A stretch of 64,000 bases of DNA from Halichondria panicea. Its lineage: Eukaryota; Porifera; Demospongiae; Suberitida; Halichondriidae. The notes below the pieces were generated by a model. It was not told the origin of the DNA, did no database searches, and saw nothing but the letters and a program-made list of their open reading frames with translations. This document shows, in pieces, positions 32,117 through 44,810 of the stretch; position 1 is the first letter of the stretch; each line of letters begins with the position of its first letter. A program made the translations under genes and the position numbers. Location: the NCBI RefSeq assembly GCF_963675165.1, contig NC_087380.1:3463803-3527802 (forward strand), written 5' to 3'.

Positions 32117-33590
32117 TAGAGCACTAAAGTGCAAACCCTCGGCTGGTGACATGATTATAAAGAAACCAGAAGACTGATATAATGCAGTGCATATAGTGAT
32201 GTTGTTATCATCATCATGCATGACTTGCACAGCAACTCAGGAGCAATAAAACTAAACCAGACTGGAGGCATGCTGAAACATTTGAGAACAGGTAGTAGTA
32301 CTATAAATATATGCACTGTGGATTAGGATCACAGCAAAGAAGCATGGAGTCTCAGAGAAGTATGGCTCCAGGTCCTGCATGGATCCCCCAGTCAGCTAAA
32401 GCAAGCTTTCTGCTTTAGTGACCCTGTTCCAATATTGTTCCTGGTATATACAGCTTTCTACTTTAGTGACCCTGTTCCATTGTTTCTGGACCTGGTACAG
32501 GATCACTTCAGTTATAAGTAACGCATGTGCAAGTTCTGTTCAAGCTACATTTTGCTCGCTTTTATTAGACAACGAAGCTTTAACACCGAAAGCTGCCACT
32601 ATTAGAAGTACTGACTTGTTGTGTGGAGGCTACCCATGCTGTAAACGCAGTGCTAGAGCATCCAGGTAAGCAGACCCAGTCACAAGCTTCTTAGCTTTTG
32701 CTCGTTTTTATTTGACAACAAAGGTTTAACATGAAATTCTGCCACTATTAAAATTAATAACTTGTTGTATGAAAACTATCCATGCTGTAAACGCAGTGCT
32801 GTGGCATCCAGGTGAGTAGATTCACCTGTCACAAACAAACAAACAAACAAACCAAACTAGAGCACTAAAGTGCAAACCCTCGGCTGGTGACATGATTATA
32901 AAGAAACCAGAAGACTGATATAATGCAGTGCATATAGTGATGTTGTTATCATCATCATGCATGACTTGCACAGCAACTCAGGAGCAATAAAACTAAACCA
33001 GACTGGAGGCATGCTGAAACATTTGAGAACAGGTAGTAGTACTATAAATATATGCACTGTGGATTAGGATCACAGCAAAGAAGCATGGAGTCTCAGAGAA
33101 GTATGGCTCCAGGTCCTGCATGGATCCCAGTCAGCTAAAGCAAGCTTTCTGGTTTAGTGACCCTGTTCCAATATTGTTCCTGGTATATACAGCTTTCTAC
33201 TTTAGTGACCCTGTTCCATTGTTTCTGGACCTGGTACAGGATCATTTCAGTTATAAGTAACGCATGTGCAAGTTCTGTTCAAGCTACATTTTGCTCGCTT
33301 TTATTAGACAACAAAGCTTTAACACCGAAAGCTGCCACTATTAGAAGTACTGACTTGTTGTGTGGAGGCTACCCATGCTGTAAACGCAGTGCTAGAGCAT
33401 CCAGGTAAGCAGACCCAGTCACAAGCTTCTTAGCTTTTGCTCGTTTTTATTTGACAACGAAGGTTTAACATGAAATTCTGCCACTATTAAAATTAATAAC
33501 TTGTTGTATGAAGGCTATCCATGCTGTAAACGCAGTGCCATGGCATGCAGGTGAGTAGACTCACACATTACAAACAAACAAACAGACCAA
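32117..33590. repeat. Two-copy ~740 bp tandem duplication
   Basis: The unit starts ACTAGAGCACTAAAGTGC at 32117 and again at 32857. The copies differ at few positions. Each unit contains two related ~145 bp internal repeats (from GCTCG.TTTTATT.GACAAC to CATCCAGGT.AG.AGAC) and ends in a CAAACAAACAAAC tail. An 83-codon frame (32418, 33157) is the same in both copies but resembles no family. Confidence 0.9.
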
Positions 33591-33593
33591 CGG

Positions 33594-33672
33594 ACTACTA
33601 TACCCGTGGCCGCCCACGCGCGCCTCGGGTAACGACTACTATAACCCGTGGCCGCCCACGCGCCTCAGGTTA
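33594..33672. repeat. GC-rich 40 bp tandem pair
   Basis: GACTACTATA(A)CCCGTGGCC and the GCCCACGCG..CCTC.GGTTA block that follows it occur twice in a row. It is markedly more GC-rich than its surroundings. Confidence 0.8.
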
Positions 33673-33814
33673 ATAATAAAGTATAATAATTGCCCCACTC
33701 ACCATCTAGTAGCGATGCTTTTCCAGTAGCCATGTTGCATGTCATTTATAATAGTGATAGAGTAGCTAAACACTAGTTGGGCGTGGCTCGACCGTCTCAA
33801 TCATGTTCTCTAGC

Positions 33815-33865
33815 GCCAGTATAGTGGTCTCTAGCGCCAGTATAGTGGCGCCCTATCAGATTGCA
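33815..33865. repeat. Short tandem pair TCTAGCGCCAGTATAGTGG
   Basis: A 19 bp unit occurs twice in direct tandem. About 40 bp before it stands a solo TAGTTGGGCG terminus (33774) of the 9 bp-TSD family without a partner. Confidence 0.75.
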
Positions 33866-34110
33866 GCATTTTTCACGTGCTTGGTTACACTTCCGTTTGC
33901 ATCTAGTTGCGAAACCGCATGCAGTCATAGATAGTATGGCACGCCGTTTGTAACAAAATTCAGCCGGTCTAATTACACGAAGGAAGTAAATGAAGACGTC
34001 ACGGGGGGGGGGGGGGGGGGGGGCATGTCAAACGGGCTGTGTGACCTTTGACCTCATGTACTGTCGATTACACATCCATATCATATCCACGTGTTCAAAA
34101 GACAATAATT

Positions 34111-36335
34111 ATGGAAGTCAGCCGTGAAGAAGAAGATGATGATGTAGTTGTGGACATATCTAGCTGGTGTGACTTCTTCTCAGAAGTTTCTAGGTTTGTG
34201 GACATGCTTGAGAGGCAGTACGGCTTGGCAAACGTGGCCTTCACTGAGTATGCTGTTTTGAGGATCTCAACAACTATCAGAAGCCTGCAGAGTATAGAAG
34301 AAGCATTGATCGCTCATGAAAACTCCGATGATTTAGAGGAAATAATTGGTTATGTAAACGAGCTTTCTGACATTTTAATGGTGCTACAATCTGTTTGGAG
34401 TAGTTATGAGGAGGCCATGAAGAATACCTCGGTGGTACAACGAGTACCACCTACTGTTGGTAATGGTAGAGGAAGGCCACGGTTTGACATAACACAGGAA
34501 CAAATTGAATATCTTCGCTATCTATCATTTAGCTGGAGTTCAATTTCCTCGTTGTTAGGAGTATCAAGAATGACACTTTACCGGAGAAAAAAACAATTTG
34601 GCATTTCTTCAACAAATTCGTCTCTGACTGATTCTGAGTTGGACGAGCGTATTCTTGAGATCCGTAGAGAGCTACCATACAGTGGTGAAACAATTGTTAT
34701 GGGAAGATTAAGAAGTATTCAGTGCTGTATTCCGCGTAAGCGTGTCAGGGAAAGTATCCGACGAATTGACCCACTGAACACTCCTTTACGATGGGGAAGG
34801 AATCGACACTCAAGAAGACCATATTCTGTTCCGGGTCCTAACTGCTTGTGGCATTTAGGTAAATAAGTTATAGTATGAGTGTTTATATCCTATAACAGTC
34901 ACAATATGCCATGGTTCACTTTCAAAGTAGTACCGTGGATGCAGTATATGTAATACTTTTTAACAAGCTAGACAAAATTAATTATCTGCAAGATTTTGTG
35001 CCAAACTTGTCTAGTCTAGGGATCACAAATACCGCAGTTGGCAGCCAGGGGAGGTTGAAAGGAAGTTGAGATCGTGCTCAATTAAAGCTATAAATGTGCT
35101 GAGTTGGCGCTATTATTATTGTGTCTAGTCAGCCTTTTAGTTATACTTATTAAGATATCAAGAGCTAGAGATGAGGAGTAGAAGAGCACCTACACGCCAG
35201 ACTCCTGTCCAGGAAGAGAAGTCTCATCTCCGTAGATCTAGTACTTTAGCTAGGAGAAACCTTAGTTGAGATTTTTAAATCAGAAGCAGGTGCAGTGATC
35301 AATGTTGTACAGCTTGGGGTGAGAAAAAAGTCAGACCGCTCATTTTCTTGATGTCCAGTAGTTATCTATGAAACTGTTGACCAGACACAAAAATAGCGCC
35401 GATTCAGCACATTTATAGCGATATTTTTTGCATGTGACTTAACTTCCTTCCAACCTCCTCGTTAATCGGTTGGCAGCACCTGCATGAAAGTAGGATGTAT
35501 TTATTCATAACCATAACAAGGCATTATGTATATTATTTCCTTTCCAGATGGTCATCACAAGCTGATAAGATGGCGTCTAGTGACCCATGGAGGCATTGAC
35601 GGTTACTCCCGCCTGATTGTCTACCTCCACTGCAGCTCAAACAACAAGGCATCAACGGTTTATAAGTATTTTTTGTCAGCAGTTGAGGAGAACGGTCTCC
35701 CATCACGTGTGCGTACAGATTGTGGATTGGAGAATTTTGAAGTCGCTCATCACATGCTACAACATCGTGGTCTTAACAGAGGTAGCATAATCACTGGTAG
35801 TTCCACGCATAATCAGCGAATTGAGCGGCTATGGCGTGATGTTCACGGTGCTGTCACGAAATTGTATTACGAACTGTTTTACCACTTGGAGGAGTGTGGA
35901 CTCTTAGACCCTCTAAATGACATGCACCTCTTCTGTCTTCATTATGTGTACCTACCACGCATAAATAGGGCCCTGGGTATTTTCAAGTGTGCTTGGAACA
36001 ATCATGGAGTACGCACGATGCACAATGCCACACCTCAACAGCTATTCACGGAAGGTGCCCTTCGTATGCACATTTCTGGATTGAACCCAGTTGAGTATCC
36101 CAACAGTGAGTATTCTGAGTACGGTGTTGAAGAACTTCATGCCGATGAAAGTGATGATAACTCTGACTTGGAAGGTGTTCATGTCCCTCAAATGGATGCT
36201 AACAATCAATATTCTCATCTTATCGAATTTGTGAGCAATCAAGTCAATCCACTTGCTGAAAGTGACAGTCTTGCTATTGATATTTACCAGCGTGTGCTGC
36301 GAACAATTGAACAATCTATTAACAATATAACCTAG
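34111..36335 (+). CDS. Integrase-core (DDE) transposase
   Basis: Two exons (34111-34858, 35548-36335) joined by a phase-1 GT-AG intron give 511 residues; an upstream ATG at 34048 would add 21. The N-terminal third is acidic and helical. Then comes [17 protein letters not shown] with a helix-turn-helix ([20 protein letters not shown]) for DNA binding. The catalytic core begins at [13 protein letters not shown], assembled across the splice; it carries the first Asp, with IDGYSR after it. The second Asp is in VRTDCGLEN and the Glu in [11 protein letters not shown], giving an intact D-D-E set. The C-terminus is acidic. The frame is open throughout and the splice restores a conserved motif, so it may be functional. 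The intron houses a 423 bp MITE (35046-35468). Product would cut and join the 10.9 kb element in the nucleus. Confidence 0.85.
35046..35468. mobile_element. MITE inside the transposase intron, 9 bp TSD
   Basis: The blocks GGAGGTTGAAAGGAAGTTGA, CTATAAATGTGCTGA and GGCGCTATT at the left return inverted at the right (AATAGCGCC, TCAGCACATTTATAG, CTTCCTTCCAACCTCC). Flanks are the exact repeat GTTGGCAGC at 35037-35045 and 35469-35477. The ends lack TAG, so it belongs to another family with the same target length. Confidence 0.85.
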
Positions 36336-36890
36336 CTGACTTTGTTCATATATATATACTCACATATAGACATCACTTGTTTGTCAGTTTGTATTATTGT
36401 GCATGTGATTGATCCTTCAAGATGGGAGGCTATAGTGATCGCATTATGTATAATTGAAAGCAGGTGCTGATGCATCAATCAATTATTTCCAACGCATGTA
36501 AAATATCAACCGCGAACGCTTGACGTAGCAGCTAAGAATTTTTGTTTAGCTTGCTCCAAGAACGTTGTTAAAAGAACAAGAAAAAGGTTGCACAGCACTA
36601 GTGCAGTCAACTCAACTTACTCTAGCTCCTTGTCTGGCTAACAGTAGCCACAGTTAGGCTGACTAGCGCTAGCTATAAATGCGTCCTACTGTAAAGAACA
36701 CGTACGCTTCTTGTCATTCTTTATTTCCTTTAATTTAGTCAATCTTTGATCTCCGCTAAAAAAGTTCAGACTAAAGTGCTCAGACGGTGTCTCTACGACA
36801 GCGGCTGATTCATGAGACTACAATGGCTGGGGCTATATAATTTTGGTGTATGTGTATAATGGGTTGATTTATACTATGTATAAAGTGACT
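36336..36890. other. No gene recognised
   Basis: Spacer between the transposase stop and the HECT-like remnant, inside the 10.9 kb element. Confidence 0.5.
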
Positions 36891-36895
36891 ATAGC

Positions 36896-39279
36896 TAGCT
36901 GTAGAAATTAACATCTCTTCGCACAATACTCAAGGAAAAGAGAGCTGCATGCTGTACTGTCCTCAGAGGAAAAGTAATTACATTTCGTTTCCCCAATGGA
37001 GCCACAACTGTTGAAAGATTCAGCCTGTCATGACAGACCGTATAAAGACAAGATTTTTTATAATTATTACCACCTTCATTATAATTATATAGGATTTGTA
37101 CGAGCATGTGTTCTGCTCCAGTCAATTGCAAGATACACCCTGCTTTGGCTTGTTCACTACTTATCCAAGGCAATGCATGGATCCACTCTGTCAGTCTGAA
37201 ATTGACCTTCCATCCGCTATTGCTGTTGAGCTAGAATCAAAGGATCTCAATTTTCCGAACCCCTTAGACTATCTTCATGACGAGGCAAGGTTTAGTATAA
37301 ATTTCAAAATTCAATAATTGCAGCGCTTTGGTATAGTAGATAAGATCTGGATATAACATTATTGGAGAATCAATCTCTCCGAACTCTGCTTTCTCTTTTA
37401 AGAGTAACAAAGTACGCTTCACCCTTACCCCTAGTGTCGTTGGCTTTAGGTACAGCCTAGCTAGCTAAAGTCTATTTGAGTTGAGTTCAACCCCGGAAAT
37501 TATGTGGTCAATTATGGCTTCGTTTATGCTTTATATGTGTGGTGGAGTATGCCTGGGACTTTTACATGGTACCCTTACTATAATGACCTGATATGTCCTT
37601 CGAACCACACAATGTTTATTGTAATATTTATTTTTAGGGTGACTTACCAGCTCTGAATGTGAAAGAAGATGCTAAGGTGTTACGTAAAGGTATGTATATA
37701 ATAGTAATTATGCCTCGAGGTGTAGCCACACGAGGGATACGGTAAAGCTGACTGTGTATCTGCATGTGTGTCTTTTCCAGCTTTAACTGCTCAACGGTTG
37801 CAATGCGACGAAAACTAACAGCTTCTATGCTTTGAGCCACGTTGTTTTGGATTTTGCTTTGTGGATAAAGTGCGTCCAACCTCCTCTGAGTTTGCATAGG
37901 GTCTATGTTGTGCTTTGGAGGAATGATGTGAGAATAGGCGATTTGATAGGCTGTTACTTGTGCTTGAGAATAAAAGAATAGCATAATAGGAAATTATCTT
38001 GAGCATAACAACCCCTACCATTACAGCATCAGCACCTGCGGTGCTTTTTTACACAGCAAGTAGCATGTTACAAACAAGAAAATGTTGTGGCTATATAGAG
38101 TCGAGGCAATAATTATTGTTTCCGCGAACGTATGCATAGTTGTGTCTACTCGTTAATTTTGTTCCTGTTAATACATGTGTACACTATAAACGTTGAATCC
38201 CTTTTTATTAGCGGATAGTGCCCGTCAGCAGTTTATGGAGTCACTGGCTCTCAGAAGCAGTCTTCCTTTCACCATCACTCGCCAGCATGTGTTTGAAGAA
38301 ATAATACTTCTCTACCGCAACCACGAGCAAGATGTCCTGCAAGTGTATCCGTTAGAGTTAAGTTTGCTGATGAGCGAGCAATGAGTTACGAGGGATCTCT
38401 TTTCTGCGTTCTTTGAAGAAGCGTATAAGAAGCTGTTCGATGGATCCTCACTTCTCTGCCCCATTGTTCATCCCAGAATGGATGTGTCCAACCTCAAGAC
38501 AGTGGGCTTAATCATTTCTCATGCATACTTAGTAACCGGACTGTTGCCTACTCGGGTTTCATTTCCATGTCTAACACAATCTGTATTAGGTATTGATGTT
38601 GTTATATCCTGAGGGGGTGCTCTTAGATTGTTTTGTGGACACCATTAGTAATCATGAAAGAGATATCATCAAGCAGGCAATTCAGTATGGTGCAGACTCG
38701 AGCTCATTCACACCTTCCCTCCAATCAAATTTAATAAACATCCTCAGTCGCTTTAACATCCGTGAAATCCCAACCCCCCTGAATCTTCGGCAAATGCTAA
38801 TTAACATATCCAAGTACGAATTTCTAGCCAAACCTGTGCATGGCTGCTCTTGTTTTGATGAATTTAGGTGCACCAGCTCAACATAAGCCTTTTTGGAAAA
38901 CTGTCGACGTAAACAAATTGCTATCTATTTATCGTGCACAGAGTGTTTCCACATCTATGACTCTCAAAATGTTTGAGAATGCCGAGGGCGCAAATGAAAT
39001 TCAAACACGCATTTTGCTGTACCTCAGACAGTATATTGGGAATATGTCGAACGATGAATTCGTACATTTTTGAGATTTGTAACTGGGGCTGCAACCTGTT
39101 CATCCCTGCAAGTTTCGGTGCTTTTCAACAACACAGACGGATTTTCGAGACGACCTATCGCTCACACTTGCTCACCCTCAATTGAACTATCTACAAGCTA
39201 CCGCACATACAAGGAATTTGTGGATGAATTTAAGGCTTGTCTTAATTCATCATACGCATGGCTAATGGATTCTGTCTGA
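36896..39279 (+). pseudogene. Decayed UBX-like/HECT ubiquitin-ligase gene, apparent transposon cargo
   Basis: A UBX-like (ubiquitin-fold) segment comes first: KVITFRFPNGATTVERFSL near 36972-37025, then QDTPCFGLFTTYPRQ and EIDLPSAIAVELESKD (37128-37240). After intron-like sequence, HECT-domain pieces follow: SLPFTITRQHVFEE and KFADERAMSYEG (38250-38400), FFEEAYKKLFDGSSLL and SHAYLVTGLLPTRVSFPC (38405-38575), LLDCFVDTISNHERDI (38625-), FWKTVDVNKLL (38891-) and LRFVTGAATC with RPIAHTCSPSIEL (39073-39190), where the Cys of HTC is the expected thioester residue. Frame changes near 38400, 38855 and 39070 break the reading, so it is probably inactive. HECT enzymes transfer ubiquitin from E2 to substrate. 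The architecture recalls G2E3-like HECT genes multiplied in corals and sponges. Confidence 0.6.
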
Positions 39280-41230
39280 CTCAATAGATATACATATAAT
39301 ATGTCGTGCCTCACTATAATAGTATACATGTATGCATGCATGGCATGGGCCGCATGCATGGCTAAATTATCTGACTCAATAGTATAGATATTATATAATT
39401 ATGTCATTGTGCCACACAATTTGTGCTGATGTATTTCGTTTATATGAATACAACTTCCAGAAACAAAACACTTATTTTGCATGACTGTGCTTATGTATAG
39501 GGAGTGACAATTAACCATTAATAACTGAAATTGAGGTTCTTAATTATAGTAATTGTCAATAATTAAGAAACTCGATGGTGCTCAAATACACATTAATACC
39601 AAAGTCACTACTTTCAGCCATTGGGTTTAGTAATTCTGACAATCATGTTCTGATGAATTTGAAGGAACATTATATACACGCACTGTATATAATCACTCTG
39701 CTCTAGTGCATGTGCCATCTTTTGCTTCATATGTTCGTCCACTCATTCAAATGCCATCAATACTTCTTTGAAATCATATAGTGCACCTGACACGAACACT
39801 TGATGAGGCGAGAGATTGTGCTCTGTCCTAACAACAGCATGGTCATCTCACCCATCTCAAAACTCAGCTATTGAATTGGTAAGTGAACATAGTGGAGGAC
39901 AAATCGATGAATATTATTGCTTGGGTCTAGGAAGCCACTATGCTCGAGATAATAGAAAAGTCTGTAGTACAACAACTGCCTACAGTCATGCAACGGTGTA
40001 AATCTCTCCAAAAACGCTCAATGCGTTGATTATGCACCGAACTGCCTGTATTCATACTATACAAACTTAATTTTTAGTAATAAATTACCTGATTGCGTAC
40101 AACAATTTAATTGATTCTCGACCTATATGTACCTATTATGCGAGTGCATGGTGATGCCGATGGAACATCGGGACAGACATATGCAACTACAAGCAGTTAA
40201 GCTATTTATTTCAGCTGTATGTTTCACGTAAAAAAGGTATGTATGGCAGCTGTATACCTATTTCCTAATAGTACCAGCAGCATGCACCTACACAACTGCA
40301 TGCATGCATGTGTACACATGCACACTCTTGAGTAATTAAAAGTGTGACAGGCATAATTCAACTGCTCAACCTAGCTTGCTTCTATAAGCCATTGCATAAC
40401 ACCGTATTGCTGGTTACAGGAATTTCAGTAAGTAAGCAGCCGTCAGGTGAACATAATCATAATAATAATTATACTGAGTGGTATAAGACATCTTTTAATA
40501 TAGTTGCACATAATTGTACACTTGTGGACACAACAAAGATCATGCAGAGTTATTGGAAATGGTTATATTGATGTACTATGATAATAGCTGTCCATCCAAT
40601 ATAATAGTGGTGAGGAAAATAAGTTATAGCTTTAAGTGGTGAGGAATAAAGTTATTATGTAGCTAGCTAAAGCAACAAAGTCCAAGCCAAAGTTCAGACT
40701 GATCTTTGACAATGTATGTATATAATTATACACAAGTACAAATTCAACCATCACTTCACTTGTCTCCTAGAACTATGCGCATGGGTCCAAAGGTCAAGAA
40801 TGCAGTACGCAATAATTTTCTAGTGTCATTATCCTTGACCTTTTGACCCTGTCGAACCTCCTCTGGCACCTACCTAACACTTTTTCTAGTCCTCCACTGA
40901 ATTTCCCCAGTATATACATATAATAGGAGAGTCAATGGGCACTAAAACTATAAAACTCTCCTATATTACTTCAGGGAATAATTAATGCTCGGTACTAAAT
41001 CTCTCCTATAATAACGTACAGCTTTCATTGGGTGATGAAAATATGTATGTATTGGCATTCTTGGTTAAAGTAACTAGCTAATTTTTAACCTCAGTATAGT
41101 AGTCAAGGTCAACAAGGTTTTTCACAATGACAGGTGTCTAGAATACCACACAGCATGTTATTGCACTTGAAACAGGAAACATGACAATAAAAAGCTGTTT
41201 ATAAAACACCATTTTATATAAATTATAATA
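39280..41230. other. No gene recognised
   Basis: AT-rich interior of the 10.9 kb element. Only scattered short direct repeats are seen (e.g. TGACTCAATAGATAT around 39280 and 39372). Confidence 0.5.
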
Positions 41231-41234
41231 AATA

Positions 41235-41442
41235 TCGTATAGCAGGTAATTCGTGGGGTAAAAAATTCGTTCAACTCGAAAAACGGTGGTTTTCGTGAGT
41301 AAAATTTTTAATTAGTCTCATGGCCTGCATTGCATTCCTACATTCCGGTAAGCCACGCCTACGTTAAAATTTCGTGGAGGTCAGCTTGCCCAAGCAAGAA
41401 AATAACGAATATTTTAACCCACGAAAATTACTCGCTATACGG
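41235..41442. mobile_element. CCGTATAGC MITE with TA target duplication
   Basis: TCGTATAGCAGGTAATTCGTGG pairs with CCACGAAAATTACTCGCTATACGG. TA lies on both sides (41233-41234, 41443-41444). Same family as 46256-46481 and 23691-23873; nested in the 10.9 kb element. Confidence 0.75.
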
Positions 41443-44400
41443 TAGTGATGTAAAGTAGTAAACAACAATTGACATTGTGCATGGTGAAGCCATTATAGGT
41501 ACAGTATATACTAAGGCAGTCTTGATCTGAGACAGTCAACAATGTAGTATGACCAACTAAGGTGCTGCTAGACGATGAAGTGAGTTGGTCCTTGAAATAA
41601 TTATTATGACTGATCAGCATAACAGAACAACATGTACATGTGTGTATAATAGGCAAAACAGTACAACTCATGTTTTCATTGCAGGTAATTGTTTACGTTG
41701 AGTTTCATGCCATACATTGAAAGGACTAGATGTTGGATTAAGTTGAAGGTACTTGCTTGGCTAACCTTTGTTTAATTTCTTTCCACTTTTCTGATGCAGC
41801 CTTATTTCTGTCATAAAAACATTGAAACACCCTCTGCATAAATGCACATGACGTTACAGAACACCCAATCAATTTGAGAGAAAGGAATGAAGACACACAA
41901 TTAAGATCACGAGTGGAACTGGTTACGACCATTAAGAGAAACCATTATGTATTATAATAATACTGTAAATTGTTTGGCCACTACATTAATACTTCATTTA
42001 GCAAATTTAAAGTATAAGTATATACTCTGTTCCTAAGTTATTAGTACAACCCATGGATATCAATGTGTGCAGCAGTCATGCACATAATCTAATTTCATTT
42101 TTATTGGGTAAGTATAGAGCTAAAGTATCCTAAAGCAATAATTATTAATAGCTGCTCAACAGAATCAAATGGGATTTAAATAAAATACTTGCCTTTTTTA
42201 GTGAAGAACTCCTTTTACGAATATATTTTGTGGCAGTTTCTTTGCACACAGTATCATCATCATCGTCATCATTATTTCGACCACACACTTTTTTCCTACA
42301 TGCTCTTTTGTTGGCAATTCAATTCTGCAATGGAAGAATGTATGTACATCTAGATGAATGTCAATCAGAAAGTGGTGCACTCACTAAAATGAACGAGTAC
42401 AGGATCTATAATTGTATATATACCAGTACATCATTGTACACTATCATGATGAAACATAGTCAAATACATGGTTAAAATAATGAGTGTGTGGGGGGGGGGT
42501 GAGAAGACCAATAGTGTACGTATAAGACTAAGCAAATTAACAACGTGTGCTTATAGAAATTACATTCCACCATGACACACTTACCCAATGCATGGACATA
42601 AATACAAAGCTATAATATTATCGGCTATATAATATTATATGCGATATTTACGACTATAACCTATAATTATATGTACGGTGAAATAGGCGCAAAGTAAACT
42701 TTTCAGTAATTAGCTAGGGGGTGGGGTATGAAATACTGGAATACTATAATTATAGACTACACACCGGCCACAGTGCACCACAACTACAACAAAAGTAGCC
42801 TCGATTCCAGGCCGGGAGGGTTAAAGGGTTGGAGTTGAACTGGTCAGCTACCAATGAATCATTATGATCAATGAGAGTGAAGGACCAATATCATGTGACA
42901 TTTACAGCGTACTTCACTTGTCACTGGGGTATGACAATGAAACAGTCAAAAGGTCATAAAATATCACATGGGGTTATCATTCACGCACTTCATCCTTCCC
43001 CTGTTAAAAGTTTCCACAAATAACTGATCAAAAAGAGGAGCTAACTCTTCAGCATGGTAAAAGTGGATCTTATTGACCCTGTCGTACATATACGTATCCC
43101 CCTACACACTCTTTGTAACTTTAGGAGGTACGTTGTATAGTATTCCCATGCTTGAACTCAAAATCATGTCACACATTCTAGATAGGAAATTGACCCATTC
43201 CCAGTGGGAAGTGGGACTGTCAACTACTTTAGCTACATGAGTGTATAATTAATAGCCTGGCTAAGAGGTTTTGGTCAGGGCTACAATGTACGCCTTCAAA
43301 TGTTATAACAACTTTATTGGCTTATCCAGCTGTTGAACCATAAGCAGTTATCAAACTTCTCCTTGGACACATTATTCATCACATCATCAAATGCCTTAGC
43401 AATTAACAGTTTGCTTTTCCTGCTATGCATAAACTCCACTTTAGCCGTCTTTGACTTTGATTCCAGTGATCCTGCTACAGTCTGCAGACACTGTTTCAGC
43501 TCAGCTAACGTCACTGTCAAGCCACCATGCCACGTGGGTGTGCTATTATCTTGTACAAGTAGCTATGGTGATGAAGACACTCCAGCTGCCTTCTGCACTC
43601 GTTGTATTAGCATCAGTCTATCCAAACATGCGATAATTATAGATTAGATACAGTCAGCACGCACATACCCATCTACGGTACACGGGTAATACTTGATTAC
43701 AACACATAAACAACTAATTAATAGAGCCTGGAAATAACATATCCGACCGTAATAAAACATACATTAAAAATAATAGTTTGAGGCAGCCAGTACACGAATG
43801 GCCCATTTCAGGGCCACAGTATCTGTGCCAAACCAAATGGCCGGTATATCGAAATGGCCGTACTTTAGAGAGCTGGAATAGCGAGAGTTTACAGTATCTT
43901 TTGCCAAGTTATGTTATCGCTTCTATACTAATTAAAAAGCGAAACATAGATGAGATGAAAGTTCTTTTAAACAAGCAGAGCATATGCAATCCGTTCTTTC
44001 CTAGGTGCAGCGCAGTCGCGAGGGTAACAACGTTCATCTAGTGTGAGAGTGAATACTGTCCCCCGAACAAAATTCACTAGTCGAATAATGTCCCTCCCTG
44101 CATGGTGAATTATCAGCAGCAGAGATATTTGTTCCAACTGGTTTCTCCAACCAGAAAGAGTTGAATACTTTAAAGTGGAAAGAGGAAGTTTATTTAGACC
44201 CCTCAGGGCAGCAACCATGCAGGAGTATAAAGCTGATGAGGATTGAGACTATTTCTCCAATTTCCCTGCATGGTTAATATTATGAGTGTAGTCAGTATAA
44301 ACTTTGTTGCAGACTGCAAATATTAACATCAATATTTACAACAGGACATGCACTGCTCACTATATAAGTTCGTATATCTTATAACCTCCGACGTTACAAA

Positions 44401-44690
44401 TCTCTACATTCCAAGAACGGCACACTAAAATGCTGCAAGAGTCTCTTCCGGCAGATACGCTTTTCTCACTTCTTCCCCCCTCCCCCTGAGAAATGGTGTG
44501 GCTCCCAGACTATTAAAAACGCCCGGATACGATCTGATACAATAGTATTTAAACTTGGCAATACCTGATTCTTTTATCACACATGCACAGGTAACTCCAG
44601 GACATCTCCCCTGCAGTATAATCTTGAAGGTGACCAGCAAGGTACAGCTAGCTAGCTTAGGAGCCAGACTGCACAATAACACAGGCTAGG
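41443..44690. other. No confident gene; a few suggestive minus-strand frames
   Basis: Minus-strand snippets at 41768-41834 (FYDRNKAASEKWKEIKQ between an acceptor and a GTTAG donor) and 43314-43520 (LAELKQCLQTVAGSLESKSK...) look protein-like but do not join in phase or match a family. A solo TAGCCTCGATTCCAGGCCG end stands at 42796. If the 10.9 kb element carries a second cargo gene it would be here. Confidence 0.4.
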
Positions 44691-44810
44691 CCCTGCATGC
44701 ACAAGTGGGGTCAAAGGTCACGCAGCCCGTTTGACATGCCCCCCGTGACGTCTTCATTTACTTCCTTCGTGTAATTACTGAATTTTGTTACAAACGGCGT
44801 GCCATAAGAT

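Larger units (their letters stand above)
33935..44806. mobile_element. 10.9 kb DNA transposon with integrase-type transposase and HECT cargo
   Basis: The left end 33935-34053 and the right end 44698-44806 are inverted copies (TATGGCACGCCGTTTGTAAC at the tip) that match almost base for base for ~110 bp, apart from a 21-G run in the left copy where the right has 6, and a 6 bp indel. Outside, AGATAG at 33929-33934 equals AGATAG at 45574-45579 once the MITE inserted at 44811 is removed. A related unoccupied sequence, with a single AGATAG, is seen on the other strand at 55770-55775. Contents: transposase on the plus strand at 34111-36335, a decayed UBX-like/HECT gene at 36.9-39.3 kb, then 5 kb without a clear gene. 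The transposase resembles Ginger/IS3EU-type integrase-like transposases; no capsid, polymerase or protease was seen. Confidence 0.75.

Noticed and set aside
32418-33408. 83-codon frame repeated in both 740 bp units
   Set aside because: It is identical because of the tandem duplication, overlaps the internal repeats and has no recognisable domain.
32117-33590. tRNA-derived SINE
   Set aside because: The CAAAC tail is suggestive, but no convincing A-box and B-box pair or tRNA-like fold could be found by eye.
41738-43520. Minus-strand exon-like snippets inside the 10.9 kb element
   Set aside because: They read like protein (KWKEIKQ, LAELKQCLQT) but do not join in phase, and one requires passing an in-frame stop; kept only as a note.
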